A DNA stretch of 43,002 bases from Candidatus Magasanikbacteria bacterium RIFOXYC2_FULL_42_28 (lineage in GTDB: Bacteria; Patescibacteriota; Patescibacteriia; Magasanikbacterales; GWA2-37-8), in assembly GCA_001784435.1 (NCBI GenBank), contig MFQZ01000007.1, forward strand, positions 137 to 43,138. Direction: 5' to 3'. The first letter of the stretch is position 1. Each line of letters begins with the position of its first letter. The notes under the pieces were generated by a model. The model was not told the DNA's origin and searched no databases. It was given only the letters and a program-made list of their open reading frames with translations. The translations under genes were made by a program, and so were the position numbers. Below are positions 8,095 through 16,056 of the stretch, piece by piece.

Positions 8095-8715
8095 TTATTT
8101 TGATTTCTCGCTCCTTTTTTCCAACTCCAAAATTATTTTACTAAATGGTATATTTCTTTGGACCAATAGTACTGTCAAGTGAAATAATAGATCAGAAAAT
8201 TCTTCTATCACCCGTCGATTTGATTTATTTTTACCAGCAATAATTACTTCCGCCGCCTCTTCCCCTATTTTTTGGACAATCCTGTCAATTCCACCTTTAA
8301 AGAGAGAACTACTGTATGAATTTTTTGGTAATTCTTTTTTGCGCGTCCTAAGTAAATTGTATAATTGCGACATAAAATTTAAACCGCCATTGAACGACTC
8401 ATTAAAACATGAATATCTGCCGGTATGACAGACAGAACCGCTCGGACGAGCCAAAATCAAAATCGTGTCACTATCACAATCAGTAGTAATAGACACAACC
8501 TTTAAATAATTGCCCGACTCCTCACCTTTTTCCCATAGACGCTTTTTGCTACGGCTCCAAAATATTACTTTCCCGGATTTAATTGTCTTTTCTAAAGCCA
8601 ACTTATTCATAAAACCAACCATCAACACCACTTTGGTATCGCAATCTTGAATCACCGCCGGCACCAAGCCGTCCAATTTGGAGAAGTTAATTTTTTTAAG
8701 AGAAATGTTTTTCAT
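8095..8715 (-). CDS. hisIE: Bifunctional phosphoribosyl-AMP cyclohydrolase / phosphoribosyl-ATP pyrophosphatase
   Basis: The 206-residue protein fuses HisI (about 1-110) and HisE (about 113-206), catalysing steps 3 and 2 of histidine synthesis. HisI shows the metal site DCDSD (79-83) and the Cys pair C96 and C103 in VCHTGRYSC. HisE shows EEAAEVIIA (152-160) and EEFSDLLFHL (171-180). Its ATG overlaps the hisA-hisF stop as ATGA. It is the last gene of the his operon. Confidence 0.96.
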   Translation of the reverse strand: MKNISLKKINFSKLDGLVPAVIQDCDTKVVLMVGFMNKLALEKTIKSGKVIFWSRSKKRLWEKGEESGNYLKVVSITTDCDSDTILILARPSGSVCHTGRYSCFNESFNGGLNFMSQLYNLLRTRKKELPKNSYSSSLFKGGIDRIVQKIGEEAAEVIIAGKNKSNRRVIEEFSDLLFHLTVLLVQRNIPFSKIILELEKRSEKSK

Positions 8716-10181
8716 ATTCTTACATTTATATTTTTACTTTTAAGATATTTTTTTAATTCTTTAATACCAATTTGGCCATAATGAAAAACACTGGCCGCCA
8801 GAACCGCATCGGCTTTGCCGGACATAAAGGCCTGTAAAAAATCTTCCTTGGAGCCGGCGCCACTGGAAGCAATTACCGGTATTTTGACTGTTTCAGCGAT
8901 TATTTTTAATAACTCCACGTCAAAACCACGTTTGGTGCCGTCGCGGTCCAAACTATTTACCAACAATTCCCCGGCGCCATTTTTTTCCATCAAACGCGCG
9001 AACCCAACCGCGTCAACACCAGTGGGCTTATGGCCACTGTCAATAAATACTCGCCAGCCGTCGCGATACCGCTTGACGTCTAAAGAAATTACCAAACATT
9101 GAGAGCCAAACCGACGAGCGATTTGTTTAACTAAATCCGGATTACGAACGGCCGCGCTACCAAGCGATACTTTATCCACTCCGGCAGCCAATAATTTTTT
9201 TACATCGGCCAACGAATTAATCCCACCTCCAACGGTAAAAGGAATGTTAATATTTTTAGCAATTTTTTGAACGAGCGTTATTAAAGTTTTTCTTTTTTCA
9301 ATGGTCGCGGCAATATCCAAAAATACCAACTCATCCGCGCCATTCTGACTGTATAATTTTGCCAACTCCACCGCGTCGCCAATAACCGCCAACTCTTGAA
9401 AACGCTTACCTTTAACAACTAAACCATCCTTAATATCTAAACAGGGGATAATTCTTTTGGCTAAATTATCGCGCGAAAAATATTTAAACACCGACACTAA
9501 ATCAATTTGGCCTTCATAAGCCGCTTTGCCAATGACGGCACCGTCAGCACCCAAACGATTTAGTCGTCGCAACTGCGCCAAAGTAGTAATACCGCCGGCA
9601 ACCGTTACTTTAAAATTATTTTTAATAACCTTACTGGCCAAAACAAAATTTGGGCCAGAGAGCGTCCCATCGCGGGCAACATCAGTTAGCAAAATCTGTT
9701 CAACGCCTGCGGCTTTAATTAATTTCAAATATTGGTCAACACCCATTCCCACCGCCCGTCGCCATCCACGCGTCATCACTTGTCCTTCTTTAACATCAAC
9801 CGCAACCATAATTCTATCCGCGCCATAATTAGCAATTAAATTTTTTACTAAATCTTTCTTGAAAACGGCAGTGCTAAGTATCACCCGATAAAACCCTGAA
9901 TCCAAAAACTGCTTGGCGGTTTTTAAATCGCGAATTCCGCCGCCGACCGTAATCGGCAAACCGGTGGCTTGAAAAATTTTCCTAATTATTTTTTCGTTTT
10001 TAGGATAACCAAATTTAGCGCCATCTAAATCAATAACTTGCAAACACGACGCCCCACTCTCTCTAAATTGCAGAGCGGCAACGACCGGATCAACGGCATA
10101 ACGCTTAACCCGGCCGTAATCACCTTGGGTCAAACGCACACAACGTCCGGCAATAATATCAATAGCGGGAATAATTTTCAT
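8712..10181 (-). CDS. hisA-hisF: HisA-HisF fusion: ProFAR isomerase joined to imidazole glycerol phosphate synthase cyclase
   Basis: One unbroken 489-codon frame holds two beta-alpha barrels. The first (about 1-235) is HisA, with catalytic D8 (PAID) and D129 (AVDVKEG). The second (about 240-489) is HisF, with CLDIKDG (catalytic Asp near 249) and SLDVKR (Asp near 368). Both carry the paired phosphate-binding GGGI repeats. They perform steps 4 and 5 and are normally separate proteins. I start at ATG 10181, which overlaps the hisH stop as ATGA; a start 9 nt upstream (10190) is less likely. HisF needs HisH, encoded just before it. Confidence 0.95.
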   Translation of the reverse strand: MKIIPAIDIIAGRCVRLTQGDYGRVKRYAVDPVVAALQFRESGASCLQVIDLDGAKFGYPKNEKIIRKIFQATGLPITVGGGIRDLKTAKQFLDSGFYRVILSTAVFKKDLVKNLIANYGADRIMVAVDVKEGQVMTRGWRRAVGMGVDQYLKLIKAAGVEQILLTDVARDGTLSGPNFVLASKVIKNNFKVTVAGGITTLAQLRRLNRLGADGAVIGKAAYEGQIDLVSVFKYFSRDNLAKRIIPCLDIKDGLVVKGKRFQELAVIGDAVELAKLYSQNGADELVFLDIAATIEKRKTLITLVQKIAKNINIPFTVGGGINSLADVKKLLAAGVDKVSLGSAAVRNPDLVKQIARRFGSQCLVISLDVKRYRDGWRVFIDSGHKPTGVDAVGFARLMEKNGAGELLVNSLDRDGTKRGFDVELLKIIAETVKIPVIASSGAGSKEDFLQAFMSGKADAVLAASVFHYGQIGIKELKKYLKSKNINVRI

Positions 10182-10762
10182 AAAGCGCAAAAATTATTTA
10201 ATAATTTCAAACCGGCTAAACCGGATTTTTCCGGGTGAAACTGAACACTATAAAAATTATCACGAGAAATAACGGCCGGAAATTCTACCCCATAATCAGT
10301 AGTGGCCAAAACATACTTAGCCGACGCTTGAAAATAATAAGAGTGAGCAAAATAAAAAAACTCATTATTATTAATTCCAGTCAATAATGGTGAACTTCGG
10401 GAAAACCGCACGCGATTCCAGCCGATCTGTGGAACTTTTAAACCAGCCGGCAACTTAAACACATTGCCCGGTATTACGGAAAGACAACTAACATTATCTT
10501 CGGCGGAAAAATCCGCCAATAATTGCATGCCGAGACATATTCCCAAAAATGGCACTCGGGTACTTTTGATAATTTTATCGATACCACTTTTTTTCAATTC
10601 ACGCCTAGCGCTTTTGGCCCGGCCCTGCCCGGGAAAAATTATTTTATTGGCTTTTTTAATTTTTCCCGGGTCAGAACTAATTTCGCAATCATAACCCAAC
10701 CCCAAAATAGCATTTTGCAGAGAGCCAACATTCCCTGATTTGTAATCAATTATAACAATCAT
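10178..10762 (-). CDS. hisH: Imidazole glycerol phosphate synthase, glutaminase subunit
   Basis: The 194-residue class I glutamine amidotransferase has catalytic Cys76 (GICLGMQ) and the His176/Glu178 pair in QFHPEKSG. It releases ammonia from glutamine for the HisF barrel, here part of the HisA-HisF fusion encoded directly downstream. Both ends overlap neighbours by 4 nt (ATGA), so subunit synthesis is probably coupled. Confidence 0.96.
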   Translation of the reverse strand: MIVIIDYKSGNVGSLQNAILGLGYDCEISSDPGKIKKANKIIFPGQGRAKSARRELKKSGIDKIIKSTRVPFLGICLGMQLLADFSAEDNVSCLSVIPGNVFKLPAGLKVPQIGWNRVRFSRSSPLLTGINNNEFFYFAHSYYFQASAKYVLATTDYGVEFPAVISRDNFYSVQFHPEKSGLAGLKLLNNFCAL

Positions 10763-11349
10763 ATTTTTCCCTTTGTGCTCGGAACCTCTCCACTATTTTT
10801 GACATCAATAGCGACGGCCTGACGCAATGCTCGAGCCGTGGCTTTAAAGATCGCTTCCGCCATATGGTGCTCATTGCGTCCATAAGGCAGATTAATATGG
10901 ATATTGGCCCGAGCATTATCCGACAAGGCCTTAAAAAAATCTTCCAATAATTCTGTCGGCAAATCGCCAATTTTTTCTCGCCTAAATTTAACATTCCAAA
11001 CCAAATAGGAACGACCGCCAAAATCAATCACGGCTTGAGCCAAAGCTTCATCTAACGGCGCCCAAAAACCATACCGGCCGATACCGCGGCGCTCGCCCAA
11101 GGCCTGATCAATCGCTTGCCCCAAACAGATGCCAATATCCTCCACGGTGTGGTGCTCATCAATCTCTAAATCCCCTTTAGCCAAAACTGACAAATCAAAC
11201 AAAGCGTGCTTGGCCAAAGCCGAAAGCATGTGGTCTAAAAATCCTACCCCGGTATTAATGGAATATTTACCAGTGCCATCCAAATTAAGCGCTACCTCAA
11301 TTTTGGTTTCCTTGGTATTGCGGATAATTTTTGCAGTTCTATTTTTCAT
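10759..11349 (-). CDS. hisB: Imidazoleglycerol-phosphate dehydratase
   Basis: The 196-residue protein is the IGPD domain alone. The two metal-binding motifs are DEHHTVEDIG (64-73) and NEHHMAEAIFKA (159-170), with GFLDHMLSALAKH (36-48). It carries out step 6. In enterobacteria this domain is fused to a phosphatase; here the phosphatase is a separate gene immediately upstream, overlapping by 4 nt. Confidence 0.96.
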   Translation of the reverse strand: MKNRTAKIIRNTKETKIEVALNLDGTGKYSINTGVGFLDHMLSALAKHALFDLSVLAKGDLEIDEHHTVEDIGICLGQAIDQALGERRGIGRYGFWAPLDEALAQAVIDFGGRSYLVWNVKFRREKIGDLPTELLEDFFKALSDNARANIHINLPYGRNEHHMAEAIFKATARALRQAVAIDVKNSGEVPSTKGKI

Positions 11350-11855
11350 AAAATTACCTTAAAAGTAGTATTAGTTTTTATCTCCACGAATTTTAGCCCT
11401 AACTTTTTCGCGAATTTTTTATCGGTATGGCTATTCCCTATTACCACGCTGTTCACTCGATCAATATTTTCCATCATCGGCAAATTATCAACTAAACCGG
11501 TCTTTGGTTTGCGACAGTTGCAATCATCAACTGGCAAGTGCGGACAAATTAAAATCATCTCAAAAATAATTCCACTATCTTCACATATCTCTAATAATTT
11601 ATTTTGCGGGCTATCGAAACTCGGCCGCGGAAATATCTCAGCACCAAGTCCATCTTGATTGGAAATCATCACCAACCGATACCCAGCCGCCACCAATTTT
11701 TGCAAACCATCAATAACGCCTGGCAAAATTTTTAGTTTTCCTAAGCTGTCAATTTGATAAGGAACATCACCTGGTTTGATTTCTTGTGGCGTTGGTTCGT
11801 GAATCAAAGTCCCGTCCCGATCAATAAAAGCGTATTTGGTTAATTGTCCAGACAT
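11346..11855 (-). CDS. HAD-family histidinol-phosphate phosphatase (HisB-N type)
   Basis: The 169-residue protein has HAD motif I DRDGTL (12-17), motif II SNQDG (65-69), a zinc-binding loop C104-x-H106-x5-C112-x-C114, and motif III Lys in CRKPKTG. It most likely dephosphorylates histidinol phosphate (step 8), given its place between hisC and hisB. The acidic motif usually seen as GDxxxD reads GNSHTD (140-145), an Asp-to-Asn change that could weaken Mg2+ binding. It overlaps hisC by 16 nt. A heptose-bisphosphate phosphatase is a related alternative disfavoured by context. Confidence 0.85.
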   Translation of the reverse strand: MSGQLTKYAFIDRDGTLIHEPTPQEIKPGDVPYQIDSLGKLKILPGVIDGLQKLVAAGYRLVMISNQDGLGAEIFPRPSFDSPQNKLLEICEDSGIIFEMILICPHLPVDDCNCRKPKTGLVDNLPMMENIDRVNSVVIGNSHTDKKFAKKLGLKFVEIKTNTTFKVIL

Positions 11856-12907
11856 ACTTTTTTATAAACTTCAATAAACTGACGCGTCTGGGCCGCGGTG
11901 CCAAAACTTAACCGCAAAGTCCCATCAAATCCATAACCACGACGCGGCCGAAGCAAAAAACCATTCTCTTTAAGAGCCAGGAATACCTTTTCGGGATTAA
12001 CAGGACGAAATAAAATAAAATCCGCGACGCTCGGGTAGAAAAAAATTTTATTATCAGTAAAAAATTTCTCCACGAGCGGTTTAGACACAGCCATCACTTC
12101 CCGCACATACGCGCGTAATGGCTCTAAATTACCCAACACCGCCCGCACGGCCGCGAGCGCGACCATATTCACATCATATGGTCCACGAATTTTAATCAAT
12201 TCATCAATCACAGCGGGCGCGGCAACCACATAGCCCACTCGTAAAGCGGCCAAACCAAAGGCCTTGGAAAATGTACGAGTAATAATCAAATTAGGATAAC
12301 TGGATAACAATGACGTCGCCGACTCACCCGAATACTCCACATAGGCCTCGTCAACCAACACCACCGCTTTTTTGGCCACATCCAAAATCCGCCTGATATC
12401 AGCGACTGGAAGCAAAGTTGCCGTCGGATTATTGGGGTTACAAACTACAATTAGTTTGACCCCATCGTCAATGGCATCTAACACCGCCGGCAATGGAAAC
12501 GCCCCACTAGCGCGATCATATTGTGGTGTCAGAACCTCATTACCGCTTACTCCGGCGCACTGATAGAACATCGCGAAACTGGGTGATGGTATAATTACCT
12601 TATCACCCTCGCCAGCAAAAGCCCGAAAGATCAAATCAATGGCTTGGTCCGAACCATTAGACAATAAAATATTTTCCGCCTTAACTCCGGCATATTGCGC
12701 CACCAGTTGATTGACATCGCCATACTCCGGGTAACACTGTAAACGATTTTCCGCTACAAACTTAACTAAAGCCGCGTCAACAACTTGCCCATACGGCTCG
12801 GTGCGTTCATTAAAATCCAACAAAAACCCGCGGTAAGCGCGCCGGCCGCTAAGGGGTGGGCAATAGGGCGCCAACCGCGCGACTGATTTTCTCACTAAAT
12901 TATTCAT
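11840..12907 (-). CDS. hisC: Histidinol-phosphate aminotransferase
   Basis: The 355-residue class I/II PLP enzyme shows CNPNNPT (156-162), DEAYVEY (186-192) and the PLP Lys215 in TFSKAFGLAALRVG. It converts imidazole acetol phosphate to histidinol phosphate (step 7). It follows hisD with a 4-nt gap and overlaps the phosphatase gene at its 3' end. Confidence 0.96.
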   Translation of the reverse strand: MNNLVRKSVARLAPYCPPLSGRRAYRGFLLDFNERTEPYGQVVDAALVKFVAENRLQCYPEYGDVNQLVAQYAGVKAENILLSNGSDQAIDLIFRAFAGEGDKVIIPSPSFAMFYQCAGVSGNEVLTPQYDRASGAFPLPAVLDAIDDGVKLIVVCNPNNPTATLLPVADIRRILDVAKKAVVLVDEAYVEYSGESATSLLSSYPNLIITRTFSKAFGLAALRVGYVVAAPAVIDELIKIRGPYDVNMVALAAVRAVLGNLEPLRAYVREVMAVSKPLVEKFFTDNKIFFYPSVADFILFRPVNPEKVFLALKENGFLLRPRRGYGFDGTLRLSFGTAAQTRQFIEVYKKVCLDN

Positions 12908-12911
12908 ACAA

Positions 12912-14213
12912 TTATTTTTCCTTAAATCTCACCGCGCCAGAAAATTCGTGAACCGGTAATTTTTCTACGCGCGCGAAAACTTGAATAGTGCGACGAATTT
13001 TTTTCAATCCGCCTTTACTGACTTGCTGATACTCCACGAGCCGTACAAAATCAAACACCGATAAACCGGAAAACATCTTGGCAGACCCACCGGTTGGTAG
13101 GACGTGGTTGGCACCGGTAGCATAATCGCCGGCTGATTTACAAGTGTAAGGGCCAATAAACACCGAACCGGCATTGGTGATTTTTTTAGCGATAGCGCGG
13201 GCGCGCTTAGTCATAATTTGAATGTGCTCGGGCGCGTAGTCATTGGCAAAATCCACGGCTTCGCCCAAAGTTTTAACTGTGGCAAAAAGTCCATAACTTT
13301 TTAATGATTTCTTGACGCGATTGCCGGTAGAAAAATTATCCACGGTATTTTTAATTATCTTAATGACGCGCCGGGCTAATTGCAACGAAGTACTAAGTAG
13401 CACCGCGGCCGAATCTTCGGCGTGCTCGCTATCACACATTAAATCCGCGGCCACAAATTCGGGGTTAGCGGTCTTATCGGCGATAATCAGCACCTCCGAA
13501 GGCCCGGCCGGGCTGTCTATCGCCACCTCGCCCTGCCGCGAGACAATCATCTTGGCCGTGGCCACATAAGCATTGCCCGGTCCAACAATTTTGTAAACTT
13601 TGGGAATGGTCTCGGTGCCATACGCCAAGGCCGCTATCGCCTGCGCGCCGGATATTTTAAAAATATCTTTTACGCCCAGATAATTAGCCGCCACCAAAAC
13701 TTCGGGAGCAACCGAACCATCCGGCCGCGGTGGCGTGGTAATAATTATTTTTTTACAGCCAGCAATTTGCGCCGGAATTACGCTCATCAAAACCGAAGAG
13801 GGATAACTGGCAAGACCACCGGGCACATACACTCCCACGATTTCAATCGGTTGCCATTTTTTCCAAACCTTAATACCACAGAGTGGAGACACAAGTGATT
13901 GTGCTTCTAACGAAATTTGTTTGTTGTGTACTAAACGTATATTATTTGCCGCCTGCTTCAAAGCAATCACAAAATCATCACTAACAACTGATTGGGCTTT
14001 ATTAATCTCTTCTTTAGAAACACGCAAATTTCGAAGACACATACCATTTAAACTTTTCATATACTTTTTAACAGCCACATCACCCATATTTTTTACATCA
14101 ACAACAATATCTTCCACCACTTTTAAAACGGAATTATCATTCTTACCCCGGCGGGCCATGACCGACTGAAACCTCGAACTATTTTTAAATTGTTTTAACT
14201 TTATTACTTGCAT
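12912..14213 (-). CDS. hisD: Histidinol dehydrogenase
   Basis: The 433-residue enzyme oxidises histidinol to histidine in two NAD-dependent steps. Family blocks include VPGGLASYPSSVLM, GVKDIFKISGAQAIAAL, GPGNAYVATAK, DSPAGPSEVLIIAD and the zinc/catalytic stretch CDSEHAEDSA, with DYAPEHIQI and TGANHVLPTGG near the end. I choose ATG 14213 because AAGGA lies about 11 nt upstream and the family normally begins near this point; a start at 14264 would add 17 residues without support. The gene overlaps hisG by 29 nt. Confidence 0.95.
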   Translation of the reverse strand: MQVIKLKQFKNSSRFQSVMARRGKNDNSVLKVVEDIVVDVKNMGDVAVKKYMKSLNGMCLRNLRVSKEEINKAQSVVSDDFVIALKQAANNIRLVHNKQISLEAQSLVSPLCGIKVWKKWQPIEIVGVYVPGGLASYPSSVLMSVIPAQIAGCKKIIITTPPRPDGSVAPEVLVAANYLGVKDIFKISGAQAIAALAYGTETIPKVYKIVGPGNAYVATAKMIVSRQGEVAIDSPAGPSEVLIIADKTANPEFVAADLMCDSEHAEDSAAVLLSTSLQLARRVIKIIKNTVDNFSTGNRVKKSLKSYGLFATVKTLGEAVDFANDYAPEHIQIMTKRARAIAKKITNAGSVFIGPYTCKSAGDYATGANHVLPTGGSAKMFSGLSVFDFVRLVEYQQVSKGGLKKIRRTIQVFARVEKLPVHEFSGAVRFKEK

Positions 14214-14829
14214 ATATATATTTTTCCTTAAAACTATCAACATTATTTCTATTCGCGCCTTCAATCATAACAGCTTGTGAGCGTAAAATTGTGGCCAATG
14301 GCTTCAGACCATACTTACGCAACGTATCACCTGTTTGGGTAATATCACAGACCGCATCAGCAATATTTAATAATGGCGCGATTTCTACTGATCCGTTAAT
14401 TTCAATTACATTAGCAATAATTCCATTTTCATTTAAATACCGACGTAAACTATTAGGATAAGAAGTGGCGATACGTTTGTTTTGTAATTTAGTTACCGAA
14501 TTTATTCCAGAATTAATCGAAGCCGCGATGACTAATGAACACCGACCAAATTCAAATTGATTCGTAACCGGATAACATTCATCTCTCTCATAAAGCGTAT
14601 TTAAACCGACAATTCCAAAATCCGCCGCACCCGTCCTTACATATTCCGGAATATCGCGATTTCGGACCAACAACACATCAACCGGGGCATTCTGGCAAGA
14701 CACAATCAAATCATTCGACTCTCCGATTCCAAAATACAAACCTATTGAATTCAGATAATCAAAGCTTGGCACTCGCAATCGCCCCCTTTTTTGCACAGCT
14801 ATTTTTATCCTATTTTCATTAATTAACAT
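14185..14829 (-). CDS. hisG: ATP phosphoribosyltransferase, catalytic domains only
   Basis: The 214-residue protein catalyses the first committed step, PRPP plus ATP. It shows KIAVQKRGRL at the N-terminus, RNRDIPEYVRTGAADFGIVG, RIATSYPN and the PRPP loop DITQTGDTLR. Sequence style is like the long-form enzymes, but it stops where their C-terminal histidine-binding regulatory domain would begin. Short-form HisG normally needs HisZ, and no hisZ is in this window. The start at 14829 is preferred over an upstream in-frame ATG (14853). It is the first gene of the his operon, behind a leader/attenuator-like region. Confidence 0.92.
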   Translation of the reverse strand: MLINENRIKIAVQKRGRLRVPSFDYLNSIGLYFGIGESNDLIVSCQNAPVDVLLVRNRDIPEYVRTGAADFGIVGLNTLYERDECYPVTNQFEFGRCSLVIAASINSGINSVTKLQNKRIATSYPNSLRRYLNENGIIANVIEINGSVEIAPLLNIADAVCDITQTGDTLRKYGLKPLATILRSQAVMIEGANRNNVDSFKEKYIYASNKVKTI

Positions 14830-14851
14830 AATATATACTCTTCTAATAAAC

Positions 14852-14925
14852 AAAAAATCGCCTTAATTAGCGATTTTGCCTTAAATAACAAACCTACCGG
14901 AGATTTATTATCAAAGGCGATTTTT
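14852..14925 (-). promoter_or_regulatory. his leader hairpins: terminator and competing structures
   Basis: On the minus strand, AAAATCGC-taattaag-GCGATTTT (14877-14852) is followed by T's and lies about 23 nt before hisG, so it can act as a terminator. An upstream segment AAAAATCGCCTT (14925-14914), part of the leader ORF, pairs perfectly with AAGGCGATTTTT of that terminator, or alternatively GCCTT-type bases pair with TTTAAGGC between the two. These pairings exclude one another, as in attenuators. Which state permits readthrough is not clear from sequence. Confidence 0.6.
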
Positions 14926-14964
14926 GTGATGGTTTAAATTTTGTTTGCTTTTTTGTAATTTCAT
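14911..14964 (-). CDS. candidate his leader peptide
   Basis: A 17-residue ORF, MKLQKSKQNLNHHKNRL, carries two adjacent His codons (CAT CAC) four codons before it ends, and its last codons form one side of the hairpins in front of hisG. This is the arrangement of peptide-coupled attenuation. Against it: only two His codons, no Shine-Dalgarno, and the ATG is only about 13 nt from the predicted start of transcription. A second possible extended -10 (TGATACAAT, 14970-14965) would start transcription too late to include this ATG. Confidence 0.5.
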   Translation of the reverse strand: MKLQKSKQNLNHHKNRL

Positions 14965-14972
14965 ATTGTATC

Positions 14973-15012
14973 AATGTATTAATACATTAACACACTACTA
15001 AACTATTGTCAA
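14973..15012 (-). promoter_or_regulatory. his operon promoter with overlapping 16-bp palindromic operator
   Basis: TTGACA (15012-15007), a 17-nt spacer and TAATGT (14989-14984) with an extended TGT. The perfect palindrome AATGTATTAATACATT (14973-14988) covers the -10 and likely start point, an ideal repressor position. The TrpR/YerC-family gene is immediately upstream, so it is the natural candidate to bind here. Confidence 0.65.
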
Positions 15013-15032
15013 ACCAAACCTGTGGATAACTT

Positions 15033-15063
15033 AAAAACACTCCGCTAAACGGAGTGTTTTTTC
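15033..15063 (-). terminator. terminator of the yerC-like gene
   Basis: ACACTCCG-tttag-CGGAGTGT followed by T's on the minus strand. The last three codons and the stop of the yerC-like gene lie within its 5' half and loop. Confidence 0.85.
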
Positions 15064-15338
15064 TTTTTGTTTAATACCGCCTTATAACCCCCTTCACCAT
15101 GTTCGAGCCACAATGCAATTCGAGTAATCGTCGTGGTGGAAACCTTGGCGATACTACTAATTTTTCGATAAGACATGCCTTTTGCCAGCATCTCCGCGAC
15201 CTCAAATCGCGCTGATAATTCTTCTAATTCTTCCAAAGTGCACAAGTCACGCAAAAAATTTAACATTTGCTCACTATCTTTCAAACTTAAAAAGGCGTCG
15301 GCTAATTTTTTTAATTTTTGGGTGCGATAAGTTTTCAT
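15045..15338 (-). CDS. TrpR/YerC-YecD family transcriptional regulator, candidate histidine repressor
   Basis: The 97-residue all-helical protein matches the Trp-repressor superfamily YerC branch: a leading helix pair with LCTLEELEELSARFEVAEML, then the helix-turn-helix GMSYRKISSIAKVSTTTITRIALWL. YerC relatives in Gram-positive bacteria have been proposed as histidine-responsive regulators (HisR), from memory of comparative-genomics work. Here the gene abuts a complete his operon whose promoter contains a perfect palindrome. It is 28 nt downstream of the relE-like gene and may share its transcript. Histidine as ligand is inference. Confidence 0.85.
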   Translation of the reverse strand: MKTYRTQKLKKLADAFLSLKDSEQMLNFLRDLCTLEELEELSARFEVAEMLAKGMSYRKISSIAKVSTTTITRIALWLEHGEGGYKAVLNKKKKHSV

Positions 15339-15366
15339 AAAAAAACTAAAAAGTTAATCAAATATC

Positions 15367-15582
15367 CTAAACAGCATTATACGTGTTATCATTTCTTTTT
15401 TCAACTGCCAACAAATAAATTTGTCCGTCTTGCAGGCGATAAATAATTCTGATCTTGCCTTTTCTAATTCTAAAAATGTTCTCGTGGCCTTTTAATTTTT
15501 TTAAATCCAAAACTATTTTTTTGACCAACGCGCGTTCAGAGGCAGAAAATTTATTTAACGCTTTGGTAATTTTATCTACCAT
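15367..15582 (-). CDS. RelE/ParE-type toxin
   Basis: The 71-residue protein starts MVDKITKALNKFSASER and contains LKGHENIFRIRKGKIRIIYR, the core beta-sheet of RelE/ParE toxins that read or bind RNA/gyrase targets, and ends LLAVEKRND. RelE enzymes cut mRNA in the ribosome; ParE members poison gyrase, and the split is not decidable here. I choose ATG 15582, 10 nt after the antitoxin stop, rather than 15618, which would overlap the antitoxin. The basic surface residues needed for RNA binding are present. Confidence 0.8.
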   Translation of the reverse strand: MVDKITKALNKFSASERALVKKIVLDLKKLKGHENIFRIRKGKIRIIYRLQDGQIYLLAVEKRNDNTYNAV

Positions 15583-15592
15583 ATTAAATTTT

Positions 15593-15817
15593 TTAAAGCC
15601 GAGCCAGAATCTCTTCAATTTTCACTCCCCCTCTTTTAATTTTGGTGAAATCAACTACTTCTTCCCACATTGATTCATGGTCCACCGGATTAATACTAAA
15701 TACCGGTTGCGACCGACGCACCACCACAAAACTATTACCTTGGGCGACTTTTGTGATAAAATCAGCTAAATTTTCTCGCAATTCCTTCACCCCCACGATT
15801 TTTTCTAGATTGGACAT
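15593..15817 (-). CDS. Phd/YefM-type antitoxin
   Basis: The 74-residue protein has the typical N-terminus IVGVKELRENLADFITKVAQG followed by SFVVVRRSQPVFSINPV, the DNA-binding Phd/YefM fold, and a variable acidic C-terminus that would wrap the toxin. It precedes the toxin by 10 nt, the standard antitoxin-first order, and probably represses its own promoter. Confidence 0.85.
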   Translation of the reverse strand: MSNLEKIVGVKELRENLADFITKVAQGNSFVVVRRSQPVFSINPVDHESMWEEVVDFTKIKRGGVKIEEILARL

Positions 15818-15821
15818 AAAA

Positions 15822-15876
15822 TTAAAGTTAATCTTTAAGTTATCTATAGTTTAACATGTAAATCGGCTATTGTCAA
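15822..15876 (-). promoter_or_regulatory. toxin-antitoxin promoter and likely operator
   Basis: TTGACA (15876-15871), 17 nt, TAAACT (15853-15848) with extended TGT. Between the start point and the antitoxin ATG lies the inverted repeat TTAAAG-ttaat-CTTTAA (15822-15838), suited to autorepression. Confidence 0.65.
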
Positions 15877-16003
15877 CCAATTTTCAAACCCCAATTATTC
15901 CGTCTTAACCTCCCTCCGCCCATACCAAAACGCCACCAAAAAAGTGGTTAACGGCACCGCCATCACCAAACTGCACTTATCCACACCTATCCCAATATCC
16001 CTC

Positions 16004-16045
16004 TTGACAAATGCGACAAAGTCGCATATTATATAAACTAAGGAG
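16004..16045 (+). promoter_or_regulatory. Fur/Zur gene promoter with operator filling the spacer
   Basis: TTGACA (16004-16009), a 17-nt spacer and TATTAT (16027-16032). The palindrome ATGCGAC-aaa-GTCGCAT (16011-16027) occupies virtually the entire spacer, so bound protein would block polymerase. AAGGAG at 16040-16045 is the ribosome-binding site. Confidence 0.8.
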
Positions 16046-16056
16046 CTGTAAAAAAT

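Noticed and set aside
14829-14964. T-box riboswitch in front of hisG
   Set aside because: No T-box sequence (AGGGTGGNACCGCG) or specifier stem is visible.
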